From positions 124,001 through 188,000 of the forward strand of contig JABLXC010000007.1 in the NCBI GenBank assembly GCA_013178185.1: a stretch of 64,000 nucleotides of DNA, written 5' to 3'. Each line of letters begins with the position of its first letter. Position 1 is the stretch's first letter. The DNA is from Anaerolineae bacterium. Its GTDB lineage: Bacteria > Chloroflexota > Anaerolineae > Anaerolineales > Anaerolineaceae. Position numbers and translations under genes: made by a program. The notes under the pieces were generated by a model. It did no database searches. It was given only the letters and a program-made list of their open reading frames with translations, and was not told the origin of the DNA. Shown one piece after another: positions 54,615 through 63,325 of this stretch.

Positions 54615-55748
54615 TCAATTTTTATGGTATGACTGTAAACTCCTGATAATTTTAGGAACGAACTGAAACGGCACCCCACCTGCTGTTATCTGACTGACAT
54701 CGCCTGCCATCAACATTTCCAAAGACGGGCAATAGAAAAGCCACGAACCCGATACCCCGGTATGACCGATGACCTCTGGGAGGGGATTCAATGGGGTGAG
54801 GAAGCGTGGGTAGCGGAAGCGCATTATACCGAGTCCGTATTCGATCGGCCATCCAGGTCCTACAGGGCTTAGCGAGAAACCAAACCGATTCCATTCTCTG
54901 CACATGAATTTGATGGTAGCCGGATCATCAAAGATCATCCCGCTGATCAAAGCTCGCAAAAAGATCAATAGATCACCGACCGTACTGTTCAAATCACCAA
55001 AGGAGGCCAAGGCCTTAGGAATATTGAGAGGCTGATCTTTGTACCAGAGTGTGGCGACTTCGGAAATAGAACCGGACGGCGATGTACCTGGATGGAATGT
55101 CTGTTTCAGACCTAAAGGCTCATAGATCATCTCGTTAAATACTTTATGGAGCGACTGGCTGGTTACTTCCTTGATGATGGCAATTAGGAGTTGATAGTTC
55201 GTATCAGAATAGCGAACCTTTTTATGCCGCGCTTCTAAAGGCTGAGGAGCAAAGAGGGGCGCGTTGACCTCCCTCACAATATCCATAAAATCTTGAATAG
55301 ACCATGACCTGTCCCCCTCTTCAATAACGATATCAAAAATGCTTTTTTTATCTTTGGTGTGTATTTCCAAATAATCTGGAAGGCCTGAAGAGTGCTCAAG
55401 TAAATGCCTCAGGGTGATTTTTTTCGTATAGTCCACGGTTCCTATTCGGTGCAGACCTTTTATAAGGCTGTCTGGCAGATAAGCTGCCATGGATTCATCT
55501 ATTGAAATTTGTCGCTGTTCGTGGAGCTTTAAGATCGTGGCAGCGATGAAGAGCTTCGTTACACTGGCAATACAAAAGGGGGTTTCCGGTGTCATAGCGG
55601 TTCCGTCTGGTTGGGCGATGCCTTCGGCCCCCGACCATTTAAAAGGACCCGCCATACTCTCGATAGCTAAGACGGCATGCTTAATGTGCTTTGTTTTTAC
55701 AAGGTCTTGTAAGGATTGCTTAAGAATCGCCTCCAATTTGGGTTTCAT
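54615..55748 (-). CDS. Serine hydrolase of the beta-lactamase/class C family
   Basis: A 377-residue protein with the penicillin-recognising fold of class C beta-lactamases, DD-peptidases and esterases. The SxxK motif is Ser62-V-T-Lys65 (CIASVTKLFIAATIL), the tyrosine motif is in YSDTNYQLL, and an HTG-type third motif is in IGHTGVSGSW. No signal peptide is seen, so a cytoplasmic esterase or peptidase role is more likely than wall synthesis. Substrate unknown. I took the second ATG, preceded by AGGAAAAGG. The next gene upstream on the same strand encodes a membrane protein 64 bases away. Confidence 0.87.
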   Translation of the reverse strand: MKPKLEAILKQSLQDLVKTKHIKHAVLAIESMAGPFKWSGAEGIAQPDGTAMTPETPFCIASVTKLFIAATILKLHEQRQISIDESMAAYLPDSLIKGLHRIGTVDYTKKITLRHLLEHSSGLPDYLEIHTKDKKSIFDIVIEEGDRSWSIQDFMDIVREVNAPLFAPQPLEARHKKVRYSDTNYQLLIAIIKEVTSQSLHKVFNEMIYEPLGLKQTFHPGTSPSGSISEVATLWYKDQPLNIPKALASFGDLNSTVGDLLIFLRALISGMIFDDPATIKFMCREWNRFGFSLSPVGPGWPIEYGLGIMRFRYPRFLTPLNPLPEVIGHTGVSGSWLFYCPSLEMLMAGDVSQITAGGVPFQFVPKIIRSLQSYHKN

Positions 55749-55812
55749 GCGCCTTTTCCTCATTAGATTTGTAGTTATCTCGATTTCCCCAATTATCTCA
55801 TGGTCGTAATTA

Positions 55813-56682
55813 TTATATTTTTACACTTCTTCGCATAAATCGAACATTTAAAACCAGAGCAACGATCCCCAAAGCTATGAAGCTGGCAACCGTCCCAATC
55901 ATCTGGGGTAAAGGGATTTTTATGCCGTAAATGTGCTGCACGGTGGTCTGCATGATCACCACAACCCCCACTAGCGAATAAAAGGTGAGCAAAACTGGCG
56001 TGAATCGGTAACCAAATTCTTTTTGCTTTAATAGAGCAATCCCGCAAGCGGTGAAGAGAGGAAAGATGACGCCAATATCTAAGGCAAAGGTTGGCTCCGT
56101 TGTGTTCACATCGATAAATTCTGAATAATCTCCTTGTATCAGCGCGGGAATAATCATACCCAGCCAAATTAGGGCGGTGGACCCTGCGAATAATAAAAAT
56201 ATGGCGGTGCCCCGATCTTTGCTCTGTGTTTGGTTTTCTCCCTTCCAAGATCTCTTGCCCAACAGGTATACAGAATAGCCAAAGGAAAAACCGGTGACTG
56301 AAAACAATGCCGTATACAATAGAAAATAGCGGTTAAATGCGGCTCCGAAAACCAGGCTGATCGAATAGTAAAAAGCTGTCATTAACGCGCCGCTGCATAC
56401 CAGAAGGCTCTTAGGGAACTTCTTTATACTGGCGGCTGTAGTAAAAAGAAGGGGCACTACGACCAACAGCATTGCTAAATCTGCTCCTATATACGATGTA
56501 GCCCGTAAGATCGAGTGATTGGAATAAGCACCGCGACCGTATAGTTCTACCTGCCGACCATCCAGGGCCGAGACGAGTTTTGAGGAACCTTCTCCCTGCC
56601 AAAACGAACCGACCAGCGCCGTGGTCATCAACAGTATACAAACCGCCAAAACCGATAAACGCATCATTTTCGTGGAATTCAC
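55813..56682 (-). CDS. Multi-pass membrane protein, function unknown
   Basis: About 290 residues with eight or so hydrophobic helices spread through the whole length. After the first helix there is an extracytoplasmic loop (QGEGSSKLVSALDGRQVELY), and a polar loop (GKRSWKGENQTQSKDRG) lies in the middle. I recognise no characterised family. The start is uncertain: a GTG (chosen) follows an AAGGTG site by 4 bases and begins 1 base after the stop of a small upstream frame, while an ATG five codons earlier and the ATG pair just before the first helix are alternatives. It may be cotranscribed with the serine hydrolase. No function can be assigned. Confidence 0.72.
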   Translation of the reverse strand: MNSTKMMRLSVLAVCILLMTTALVGSFWQGEGSSKLVSALDGRQVELYGRGAYSNHSILRATSYIGADLAMLLVVVPLLFTTAASIKKFPKSLLVCSGALMTAFYYSISLVFGAAFNRYFLLYTALFSVTGFSFGYSVYLLGKRSWKGENQTQSKDRGTAIFLLFAGSTALIWLGMIIPALIQGDYSEFIDVNTTEPTFALDIGVIFPLFTACGIALLKQKEFGYRFTPVLLTFYSLVGVVVIMQTTVQHIYGIKIPLPQMIGTVASFIALGIVALVLNVRFMRRSVKI

Positions 56683-56683
56683 T

Positions 56684-56899
56684 TCACACCTTCCCATTAA
56701 GACCTGTTTCAGCATTTTGGAGCGTATGACCAAGAAGCGTCACCATCACGTCTGTTTCTGTTGGCGTGTGCCTTATAAAAAGTGTGTCCAGCAGTGTGCT
56801 CCCGGCATTTTCCTTTGAGGCAAAATAATCAAAGCGCTTCTGCGTCAAGGGTATCCTAACGGCACGTTGATCAGTTTTTGAAGTCTGCAGTTTTACCAT
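56684..56899 (-). CDS. Possible small protein upstream of the membrane protein gene
   Basis: A 71-residue soluble frame without recognisable domain. Support is circumstantial. Its stop is 1 base before the GTG start of the following membrane protein, with that gene's ribosome site inside its last codons, as in coupled pairs. A promoter-like TTACAT (56946-56951) and TAAAAT (56924-56929), 16 bases apart, lie just upstream on the minus strand. Its own ribosome site is weak. It may be a leader peptide, a real small gene, or chance. Confidence 0.35.
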   Translation of the reverse strand: MVKLQTSKTDQRAVRIPLTQKRFDYFASKENAGSTLLDTLFIRHTPTETDVMVTLLGHTLQNAETGLNGKV

Positions 56900-57034
56900 T
56901 CCGTTTTTTTCAAGATGGATATCATTTTACTGACATTTTGTGTTGATGTAACATTTTTCTGCAAATTCCAGGACCTGAACAAAAGAGGCGAATCGGAAGT
57001 ATCCTAAAGATTACCAGAACGGTGATGTGGTTTT

Positions 57035-57169
57035 GTGATTTCCGCTGAACAAGTCAGCCGTGCCATCGCCCAATTGGATACGATCTTGCAGGAATGGCGG
57101 GAGCGACCGCTGGGAGAAATCACCGATCTGTTTATTCGCCTGCAGGTAGTGCGTACAACTCCTCAATAG
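57035..57169 (+). pseudogene. Short coding-like frame, possibly a gene remnant
   Basis: A GTG-started frame of 44 residues with protein-like amphipathic composition (ISAEQVSRAIAQLDTILQEW, then a short acidic part). Its last 38 bases overlap the convergent end of the leucine-rich-repeat gene. No ribosome site is seen upstream. It could be the N-terminal remnant of a helical protein cut off by insertion of the neighbouring gene, or a chance frame. The rest of the spacer from about 56900 holds nothing I can identify beyond the promoter-like elements noted for the small upstream frame. Confidence 0.3.
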
Positions 57170-58715
57170 TCATCCCAAAGGTGTCACGAATATATTGCAC
57201 CATCAGGTCCACGGAATGCTGGTAAATATCTTCGATCGCGGGGTCATTGTAAGCTTTGATGAAGTATTCTTCCACGGTCTTGTCTTTGTAGCTGCACCAG
57301 ATATCGAGATGCTCGCCGGTATCGCTGAAATATTCAAAACTTGCCCCGCCCTGGCTGTTATCGTCCACGCCGGCGATGAACTTCCTGTCGGCCGCGTGCC
57401 AGGTGATCACGATGCGGTATTCATCACTTAAAGGGGTAAAAAAGCGAACGTCAAATTCCTTCTCCCCCCATTCAGGGCGATGGACTTCCATGTTAACATC
57501 GTTGACAACTGATTCGCCACGATATTCATATAGATAGACCGCGTTGGGCTTATCCGCGAAGAACCCCAGGTTCTTGAGAGTCGGCGGCTCATAGGGCAGC
57601 GCGAACAACTTTTCGGGGGTCATGCTGAAGGTATTCTTAAGACTCTCGATAAAAAACCGCACAGGTGCGAACAACGCATCTTCGCCTTCCTTAACATCCA
57701 TCGCCGCGCGTATCACCTGCTCCACACTCGAGCGATTTGCTGGATCGAGGTTACTACTGCCGTCGTTGGGGTTGTAAATATAATTCATCAGTTGTTCACC
57801 GTCCTTGTTCATTTGGCAGACATAGACCTTGTGAACGCCATAATAACCGACCGACAACTTGTAATCACCTTCGACATACATTGAAGTTCGGATGATATTC
57901 TCATCCCATTCAAAGGGAGGAGGTCCCCACGCAGCATGGTGGATGGTGAAGGAAGCCTCCTCGCTATCGTAGTAAGCCTGGTGGGTATTCTCATCCAGTC
58001 GAAATCCAAGCTCTGCCAGGGTTGTGGCAATGGTGAAATCCTTTTGAACAAGGTTTGGATAAATGGTTTCGAGGGGGGACAGGTCTTCAATGGGGGAGTT
58101 TGCCAGGTAGAGCTGGCGCAGGTTGGTCAACCCGGCCAGGGGGGTGAGATCAGTGATGGTCGAATCGTCAAGCAGAAGGACTTGCAGATTGACCAGGTTC
58201 GAGAGCGCGCTATAGTCTGGCGCCTGGCTGCCGGTAAGGATCAATAGCTTGAGGTCCGCCAGCCCGGCGAGCGGCGAAAGATCCACGACGGGGTTGCCGG
58301 CCAGGGATAAGGCGGTCAGTTTGCTCAGACCCCGCAGCGGCGATAAGTCGGTGACGGCATGATTGGACAGGTCGAGGGTTTCGAGATTGGTGAAGTTTTC
58401 CAGTCCGTTGAGATCCTTGATCGGTGTCCCTTCTGAAATGTAGTTCTGCAATTCATTGCTGAGATTCATTCTCGTCACCGCCTGCGCCTCAGCCAGGGTA
58501 AGGTCACCTTCTGTTTTGCCCATTGAGCCACGTATCATTGCTTCCAGCGCCGGATCAGCAAATGTTACGATGAGGGGCATCGTTGTCTCAACCAGAGACG
58601 AGGTCGTCGTGACCTCCGCAACCGGGTTGGATGGGGGCGTCGTCACAGCGGGCGCGCTGCAGGCTGTAAGGATTATGGTCAGCAAAGCGGTGATCAGTAT
58701 GTCGTGAGGCTTCAT
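57132..58715 (-). CDS. Leucine-rich-repeat lipoprotein
   Basis: A 527-residue surface protein. A lipoprotein signal ends at Cys19 (IILTAC). After a Thr/Pro-rich linker and a helical cap (PALEAMIRGSMGKTEGDLTL), about six internalin-type leucine-rich repeats of 21-22 residues run to about residue 230; typical units are LETLDLSNHAVTDLSPL and LKLLILTGSQAPDYSAL. The C-terminal 300 residues form a separate region containing two related stretches (FSMTPEKLFALPYE and FGMTIEELYALPAG), suggesting an internal duplication. Such repeats bind proteins or glycans outside the cell; the partner is unknown. AAGGA precedes the ATG. Confidence 0.85.
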   Translation of the reverse strand: MKPHDILITALLTIILTACSAPAVTTPPSNPVAEVTTTSSLVETTMPLIVTFADPALEAMIRGSMGKTEGDLTLAEAQAVTRMNLSNELQNYISEGTPIKDLNGLENFTNLETLDLSNHAVTDLSPLRGLSKLTALSLAGNPVVDLSPLAGLADLKLLILTGSQAPDYSALSNLVNLQVLLLDDSTITDLTPLAGLTNLRQLYLANSPIEDLSPLETIYPNLVQKDFTIATTLAELGFRLDENTHQAYYDSEEASFTIHHAAWGPPPFEWDENIIRTSMYVEGDYKLSVGYYGVHKVYVCQMNKDGEQLMNYIYNPNDGSSNLDPANRSSVEQVIRAAMDVKEGEDALFAPVRFFIESLKNTFSMTPEKLFALPYEPPTLKNLGFFADKPNAVYLYEYRGESVVNDVNMEVHRPEWGEKEFDVRFFTPLSDEYRIVITWHAADRKFIAGVDDNSQGGASFEYFSDTGEHLDIWCSYKDKTVEEYFIKAYNDPAIEDIYQHSVDLMVQYIRDTFGMTIEELYALPAGE

Positions 58716-59137
58716 TATTGAATGTTATCCTTTTATTCTTTGAAGTGAAAATTGCAAAGGTGGGCTAAGCGGTGGGGATCCTTTTTGTTTTTATAAATTA
58801 TGAGTATTTTTTCCCCCTTTGTATTTTACTCTATCCACCCGATCACACTAGCCGTGCAATTCGAAGGTCATTCCTTGTTGAGGTTTAGGCTTGATGAAAA
58901 TAAAGAACCCACCTCGGCGTGCGTGCAGAGCGGAGGCGTGGTGGGTACTGTTGGATTGATTATAACCAGGTTTACCCATCATAAGTCTTCCCTGGGCAAA
59001 CTACCTGGCAATATTGAATTTTTGAAGAATTTCTCGGGATTATTTTGATATTGGCGTGCTATAATCAATAAAGAAATCATGATTATCATAATCTGGATTT
59101 TTTTGTATGTGTCACGCCAGTGTTTTAGGAGGTACTG
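58716..59137 (+). promoter_or_regulatory. AT-rich divergent intergenic region with overlapping palindromes
   Basis: No gene is supported in this spacer; an 82-codon frame inside it lacks a ribosome site and protein character. Near its right end, TATAAT (59060-59065, plus strand) is followed by two overlapping palindromes: AATCATGATT (59075-59084) and GATTAT-C-ATAATC (59081-59093). Their position just after a -10 element and before the ATPase gene suits a repressor operator. The -35 is not clear. Confidence 0.4.
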
Positions 59138-60544
59138 ATGTTCGTCAATCGTGTTTCTGAACTTGAACTGCTGGAAAAACGCTATGCTTCGGGTAAAGCA
59201 GAGTTTTTTGTTCTTTACGGCCGTCGGCGGGTTGGTAAGACCGAACTCCTGGCTCGTTTTTGCGAAGGTAAGCGCTCGATTTTTTTCGTCTCGGACCTGG
59301 GTTCGGAAATATCGCTCAGAACGGCTCTATCGGCTGCGGTCAATACGACCTTATTTGGCCCCAACCAGATGAACGCCGTTTACTCCACCTGGGAAGACCT
59401 GCTTCATGCGCTTGTCCAGGCTGCACAAGGCGAGCGATTGGTGGTCGTATTGGACGATTTCCCTTACCTGGTTGCGGCACATCCGCCCCTGGCCACCATC
59501 CTCCAGCGTGTTTGGGATCAGTCCTTGAAGAACAGCCAGATCATGCTGATTCTTTGCGGATCTTATATCGGCATGATGGAAGAGACGGTCTTGGGATATC
59601 AGACACCGTTATATGGCAGGAGGACGGGACACTATCTGCTTGAACCGTTGCAGTTTAAAGATGCCCGGCTATTTTATCCATCCTTTCCTTTGGAAGATCA
59701 GGTCCGTGCCTACGCGGTCTACGGCGGCACGCCGGCTTACCTGCACACCATCCAATCCCAGCAATCCCTTCAGGATAATATTTTGGAGGGAATTCTCACC
59801 CGCGGCTCGTTCCTGTATGACGAAGTGCGCTTTGTGCTCCAGCAAGAATTGCGCGAACTGCGCTATTACTTCGCGATTATGCAAGCCATCGCGGCTGGCA
59901 AAACCCGCTTGAATGAAATTAAGCTGGCAACCGGGATTGATGGCGCAACCGCTTATCTGGATACTTTGCAACAGCTTCACCTGGTGGAACGCAACGTCCC
60001 TGTGACCGAAACCCAACCCCAGAAAAGCCGCCGCGGCATCTATCGTTTGAAAGACCATTATTTGCGCTTCTGGTTTCGGTATGTCCACCCGAACCGCTCA
60101 CAGCTTGAACGCGGCGGGGCGCAAATCATTTTGGAAAACCAGGTGATACCAGAAATTGATCACTTCTCCAGCCTGACCTTTGAGGAAGTTTGCCAGCAAT
60201 TTTTCTGGCAAGCCGGATTATCCGGGAAATTACCCTTTGTTCCTACGAATATTGGCAACTGGTGGAATGCTAACGAAGAGGTCGATCTGGTTGTATTAGG
60301 GGAAAACGATGCCATCCTGGTGGGATGCAAATGGACCAGCAAACCAGTGGGGGTTGATATTCTGGCGGACCTGGAGAGAAAAGCAGAGCTGGTCAAGCCT
60401 GAGTTAGGTGACCGTCAAATTCGTTTTGCTTTATGTTCTCGATCAGGTTTTACATCTCAACTCATTGAGGATGCAAACCGGCGACAGGATGTGACTTTAC
60501 TCGATTTGCCGGAGATTGTGGGAAAAATGATCTTCGAAAAGTAA
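59138..60544 (+). CDS. ATPase of the ATPase_2/DUF234 family
   Basis: A 468-residue STAND-like or archaeal-type ATPase. The P-loop GRRRVGKTELLARF lies at about residues 28-41 and a Walker B-type VVVLDDFPYL near 105-115. Then come the GRRTGHYLLEPL segment and a winged-helix part (about 230-310, with LRFWFRYVHPN). A C-terminal DUF234 nuclease-like region follows, in which the E-D-x(n)-E-x-K type residues WNANEEVDLVVL and GCKWTSKPVG are visible. Members are frequent in archaea and in Chloroflexota, often near mobile or defence genes; function is unproved. A strong AGGAGG site precedes the ATG. It may use the palindromic operator just upstream. Confidence 0.87.
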   Translation: MFVNRVSELELLEKRYASGKAEFFVLYGRRRVGKTELLARFCEGKRSIFFVSDLGSEISLRTALSAAVNTTLFGPNQMNAVYSTWEDLLHALVQAAQGERLVVVLDDFPYLVAAHPPLATILQRVWDQSLKNSQIMLILCGSYIGMMEETVLGYQTPLYGRRTGHYLLEPLQFKDARLFYPSFPLEDQVRAYAVYGGTPAYLHTIQSQQSLQDNILEGILTRGSFLYDEVRFVLQQELRELRYYFAIMQAIAAGKTRLNEIKLATGIDGATAYLDTLQQLHLVERNVPVTETQPQKSRRGIYRLKDHYLRFWFRYVHPNRSQLERGGAQIILENQVIPEIDHFSSLTFEEVCQQFFWQAGLSGKLPFVPTNIGNWWNANEEVDLVVLGENDAILVGCKWTSKPVGVDILADLERKAELVKPELGDRQIRFALCSRSGFTSQLIEDANRRQDVTLLDLPEIVGKMIFEK

Positions 60545-60634
60545 ACCTGTCACGATTGAGCTTGCTTTTCTTTCCCAAATGCTATAATCATTGGAGCAAC
60601 TGTGATAATCTCATTTTTAACAGCGAGGTGAGGA

Positions 60635-60844
60635 ATGGCCGAAACGGATGAGTTCTGGACGGCAGAAGAAGTCTCCAATTACCTGCGCATTCCGCAGTCG
60701 ACCATCTACAAGCTCGCCCAGGATAAAGTGTTGCCCGGTTTCAAGGTGGGAAAACATTGGCGCTTCAGACGGGAAACCATCCTGAAATGGGTTAAGGAAA
60801 AAGAAAATCCTGTACACCAAAATAACAACATCATGGACAAGTAA
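60635..60844 (+). CDS. Excisionase-type HTH DNA-binding protein
   Basis: A 69-residue protein with a MerR/excisionase-like winged helix: FWTAEEVSNYLRIPQSTIYKLAQ, then KVGKHWRFRRETILKWVKE. Proteins of this type act as excisionases, as transcription regulators, or as small accessory genes in restriction-modification loci. The stop is directly followed by the hsdM ATG with no gap, so the two are cotranscribed, and control of the restriction genes is the likely role. GAGGTGAGG precedes the start. A TATAAT lies at 60583-60588. Confidence 0.88.
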   Translation: MAETDEFWTAEEVSNYLRIPQSTIYKLAQDKVLPGFKVGKHWRFRRETILKWVKEKENPVHQNNNIMDK

Positions 60845-63325
60845 ATGGCATCATTGACGCTCTCTCAACTTGAAACCCATCTCTTCAAAGCCGCTGATAT
60901 CCTCCGCGGAAAGATGGATGCCTCCGAATATAAAGAATACATCTTCGGCATGCTCTTTCTCAAGCGCCTCTCCGACCAGTTCCAGGTGCAGCAGGCGGTT
61001 GAATATCAAAAATGGCTGGATGCCGGGTATTCTCCAGAGGATGCGGTCGCTCTGGTCGAGGATCCCAATCTGTACGGCGAAACTTTTTTTGTGCCCAGGC
61101 GCGCCCGCTGGCGGCCCGGCGAGCATGAAAAACCCGATGAGAAAATCACGTACATTGTCAACCTGAAAGAGGATGTGGGTAACCAGATGAATAAAGCCCT
61201 GGCTGCCCTGGAAGACGCCAACCCTGAGCTGACCGGCGTGCTGAAGCATATTGACTTTAACGCGCCCAAAGGAAAAACGCGCCTTTCGGACCGCCAATTG
61301 GTGGATTTGATCCATCACTTCGATAAATACCGCCTGACCAATGAGGACTTTGAGTTCCCCGACCTGTTGGGCGCGGCTTACGAGTACCTGATCAAAGACT
61401 TCGCCGACAGCGCCGGTAAAAAGGGCGGTGAATTTTACACGCCTAACCGCGTGGTGCGCCTGCTGGTCAACATCATCGAGCCGCAGGAAGGCATGACGGT
61501 GTACGACCCCACCTGCGGTTCGGGGGGCATGCTCATCCAATCCAAGCAGTATGTGGAAGAGCAGGGGCAGAATGCGCGCAACCTGGCGCTTTACGGGCAG
61601 GATAACAACGGCACGGTCTGGTCCATCTGCAAGATGAACATGATCCTGCACAATATCCCCGACGCGCACATCGAGAACGACGACACGCTGGAAAACCCGA
61701 TGTTCGTCGAAGGGGGCTATATCAAGCAGTTCGACCGGGTGATCGCCAACCCGCCCTTCTCGCAGAACTATTCACGCGCCGGGATGAAGTTCCCGCAGCG
61801 CTTTCATTACGGCTTCACCCCCGAAACCGGCAAGAAAGCCGACCTGATGTTCGTGCAGCACATGATCGCCTCGGTCAAACCCGGCGGCAAGATGGCGACG
61901 ATTATGCCGCACGGCGTGCTCTTCCGCGGCGGGGCGGAGAAAGCCATCCGCGAGAGCATTCTCAAAGAGGGCATCGTCGAGGCTATCATCGGCCTGCCAC
62001 CCAACCTTTTTTACGGCACGGGCATCCCCGCCTGCGTGCTGGTGATCAACAAAAACCGCCCGCCGGAGCAGAGGAACAGCGTGTTGTTCATCAACGCCGA
62101 TGCGGAGTTCGGCGAGGGGCGCGCCCAGAACCACCTGCGCCCCGAAGACCTGGAAAAGATCACCCAGGTGTACCGCATGCGCCGTGAGATTCCGCGTTAC
62201 TCGCGCCTGGTGACGCTGGACGAACTGGCCGCTAACGACTACAACCTCAACATCCGCCGTTATGTGGATAACTCGCCCGAGCCGGAGATCGAAGACGTGC
62301 GCGCCCACCTGGTGGGCGGCGTGCCGAAGCGCGAGGTGGCGCGCTACACGGACCAGCTTGCCCGCTTTGGGTTGGCGCCCGAGGTGGTCTTTGTGGAGCG
62401 CGACGCCGATTACTACGACTTCAAGCCGGAGATCAAGACCAAAGCCGATCTCCGCCCGCTGATCGAGAATCACCCGAATGTCAAAGAACGCCAGGCGGAA
62501 CTGGAAGCGCGCCTGGAGCGCTGGTGGAACGATGCAGCGAAAGCGATCGAAAGCTTCCCGGGGCAAAACCACCTGGCCGAATTCCGCCGGCAGTTTCAAA
62601 ACACCCTGCTGCAGGCTTTGCTGCCGGTGGGCGTGCTGGATGAATTCCAGATCGCCGGCATCTTTGCTAACTGGTGGGAAGCGGTGCGCTACGATTTCAA
62701 GACCATCATCGCTGCCGGCTGGAGTGTAAATCTGATCCCGGATGAGTACATTCTGAAGGCCTTTTTCCAGACAGAACAGGCGGAAATTGAAGCGCTGGAA
62801 ACCCGGGTGGCAGAACTGCAGGCGGAACTGGACGAAGCGTTGGCGGCAGTGGAGCTGGACGCTGAGAACGAAAGTGAAGAATCAGACAGCGCGCCCAGTG
62901 CCGCAGAAGTGAAGCAGGCGATAAAGAACCGGATTGCTGAGATTAAAGCAAATTTCAAAACTGGCACGAAATCAGTTGAACTTAGTGCATTAGATCAAAT
63001 ACTCGAAAGAATTGAAAAAGCAGAAAAAGAATTACGAAAAGTTCAGCGTGGTTTAATTTTAAAAAGGACAGGTATAGAGAAATTAGTTGATGAAAAGAGA
63101 CATTGCATGTCATCGGAAGAATCGAGAGTATTATACATGTCTCGATTAAAGAATCTAATCATGGATGTATTATCACGTTACCTACAATCTGAATCGGCGT
63201 ATTTATCCAATAATTTTGGAAAGATTTGGAGTAAATATTCACTTTCATTACTACATATTAAAAACTGCCACGAAAATTCAATCATAAAAATGAATCAATA
63301 CCTAAAGGATTTGGGATATGCATGA
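60845..63325 (+). CDS. hsdM: Type I restriction-modification methyltransferase subunit
   Basis: An 826-residue HsdM, which with HsdS methylates adenines at the recognition site. The HsdM N-terminal helical domain (about 1-140; [20 protein letters not shown]) precedes the N6-adenine methyltransferase core with motif [13 protein letters not shown] (near 220) and motif IV NPPF (near 301). After about residue 500 comes a long extension rich in helices and predicted coiled coil (near 640-760), longer than the classical 500-residue HsdM. The DNA coding for the last 120 residues is strikingly AT-rich compared with the core. Its stop overlaps the hsdS start by 8 bases. The motor subunit hsdR is not in the window. 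Confidence 0.93.
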   Translation: MASLTLSQLETHLFKAADILRGKMDASEYKEYIFGMLFLKRLSDQFQVQQAVEYQKWLDAGYSPEDAVALVEDPNLYGETFFVPRRARWRPGEHEKPDEKITYIVNLKEDVGNQMNKALAALEDANPELTGVLKHIDFNAPKGKTRLSDRQLVDLIHHFDKYRLTNEDFEFPDLLGAAYEYLIKDFADSAGKKGGEFYTPNRVVRLLVNIIEPQEGMTVYDPTCGSGGMLIQSKQYVEEQGQNARNLALYGQDNNGTVWSICKMNMILHNIPDAHIENDDTLENPMFVEGGYIKQFDRVIANPPFSQNYSRAGMKFPQRFHYGFTPETGKKADLMFVQHMIASVKPGGKMATIMPHGVLFRGGAEKAIRESILKEGIVEAIIGLPPNLFYGTGIPACVLVINKNRPPEQRNSVLFINADAEFGEGRAQNHLRPEDLEKITQVYRMRREIPRYSRLVTLDELAANDYNLNIRRYVDNSPEPEIEDVRAHLVGGVPKREVARYTDQLARFGLAPEVVFVERDADYYDFKPEIKTKADLRPLIENHPNVKERQAELEARLERWWNDAAKAIESFPGQNHLAEFRRQFQNTLLQALLPVGVLDEFQIAGIFANWWEAVRYDFKTIIAAGWSVNLIPDEYILKAFFQTEQAEIEALETRVAELQAELDEALAAVELDAENESEESDSAPSAAEVKQAIKNRIAEIKANFKTGTKSVELSALDQILERIEKAEKELRKVQRGLILKRTGIEKLVDEKRHCMSSEESRVLYMSRLKNLIMDVLSRYLQSESAYLSNNFGKIWSKYSLSLLHIKNCHENSIIKMNQYLKDLGYA

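Noticed and set aside
58800-59048. An 82-codon plus-strand frame
   Set aside because: There is no ribosome site, the sequence is low-similarity and AT-rich, and the start lies in a T-run; it does not look like protein.
60851-62599. Two long antisense frames (272 and 275 codons) on the minus strand inside hsdM
   Set aside because: They lie opposite the conserved methyltransferase core, lack ribosome sites, and have compositions expected from the reverse of a GC-rich gene.
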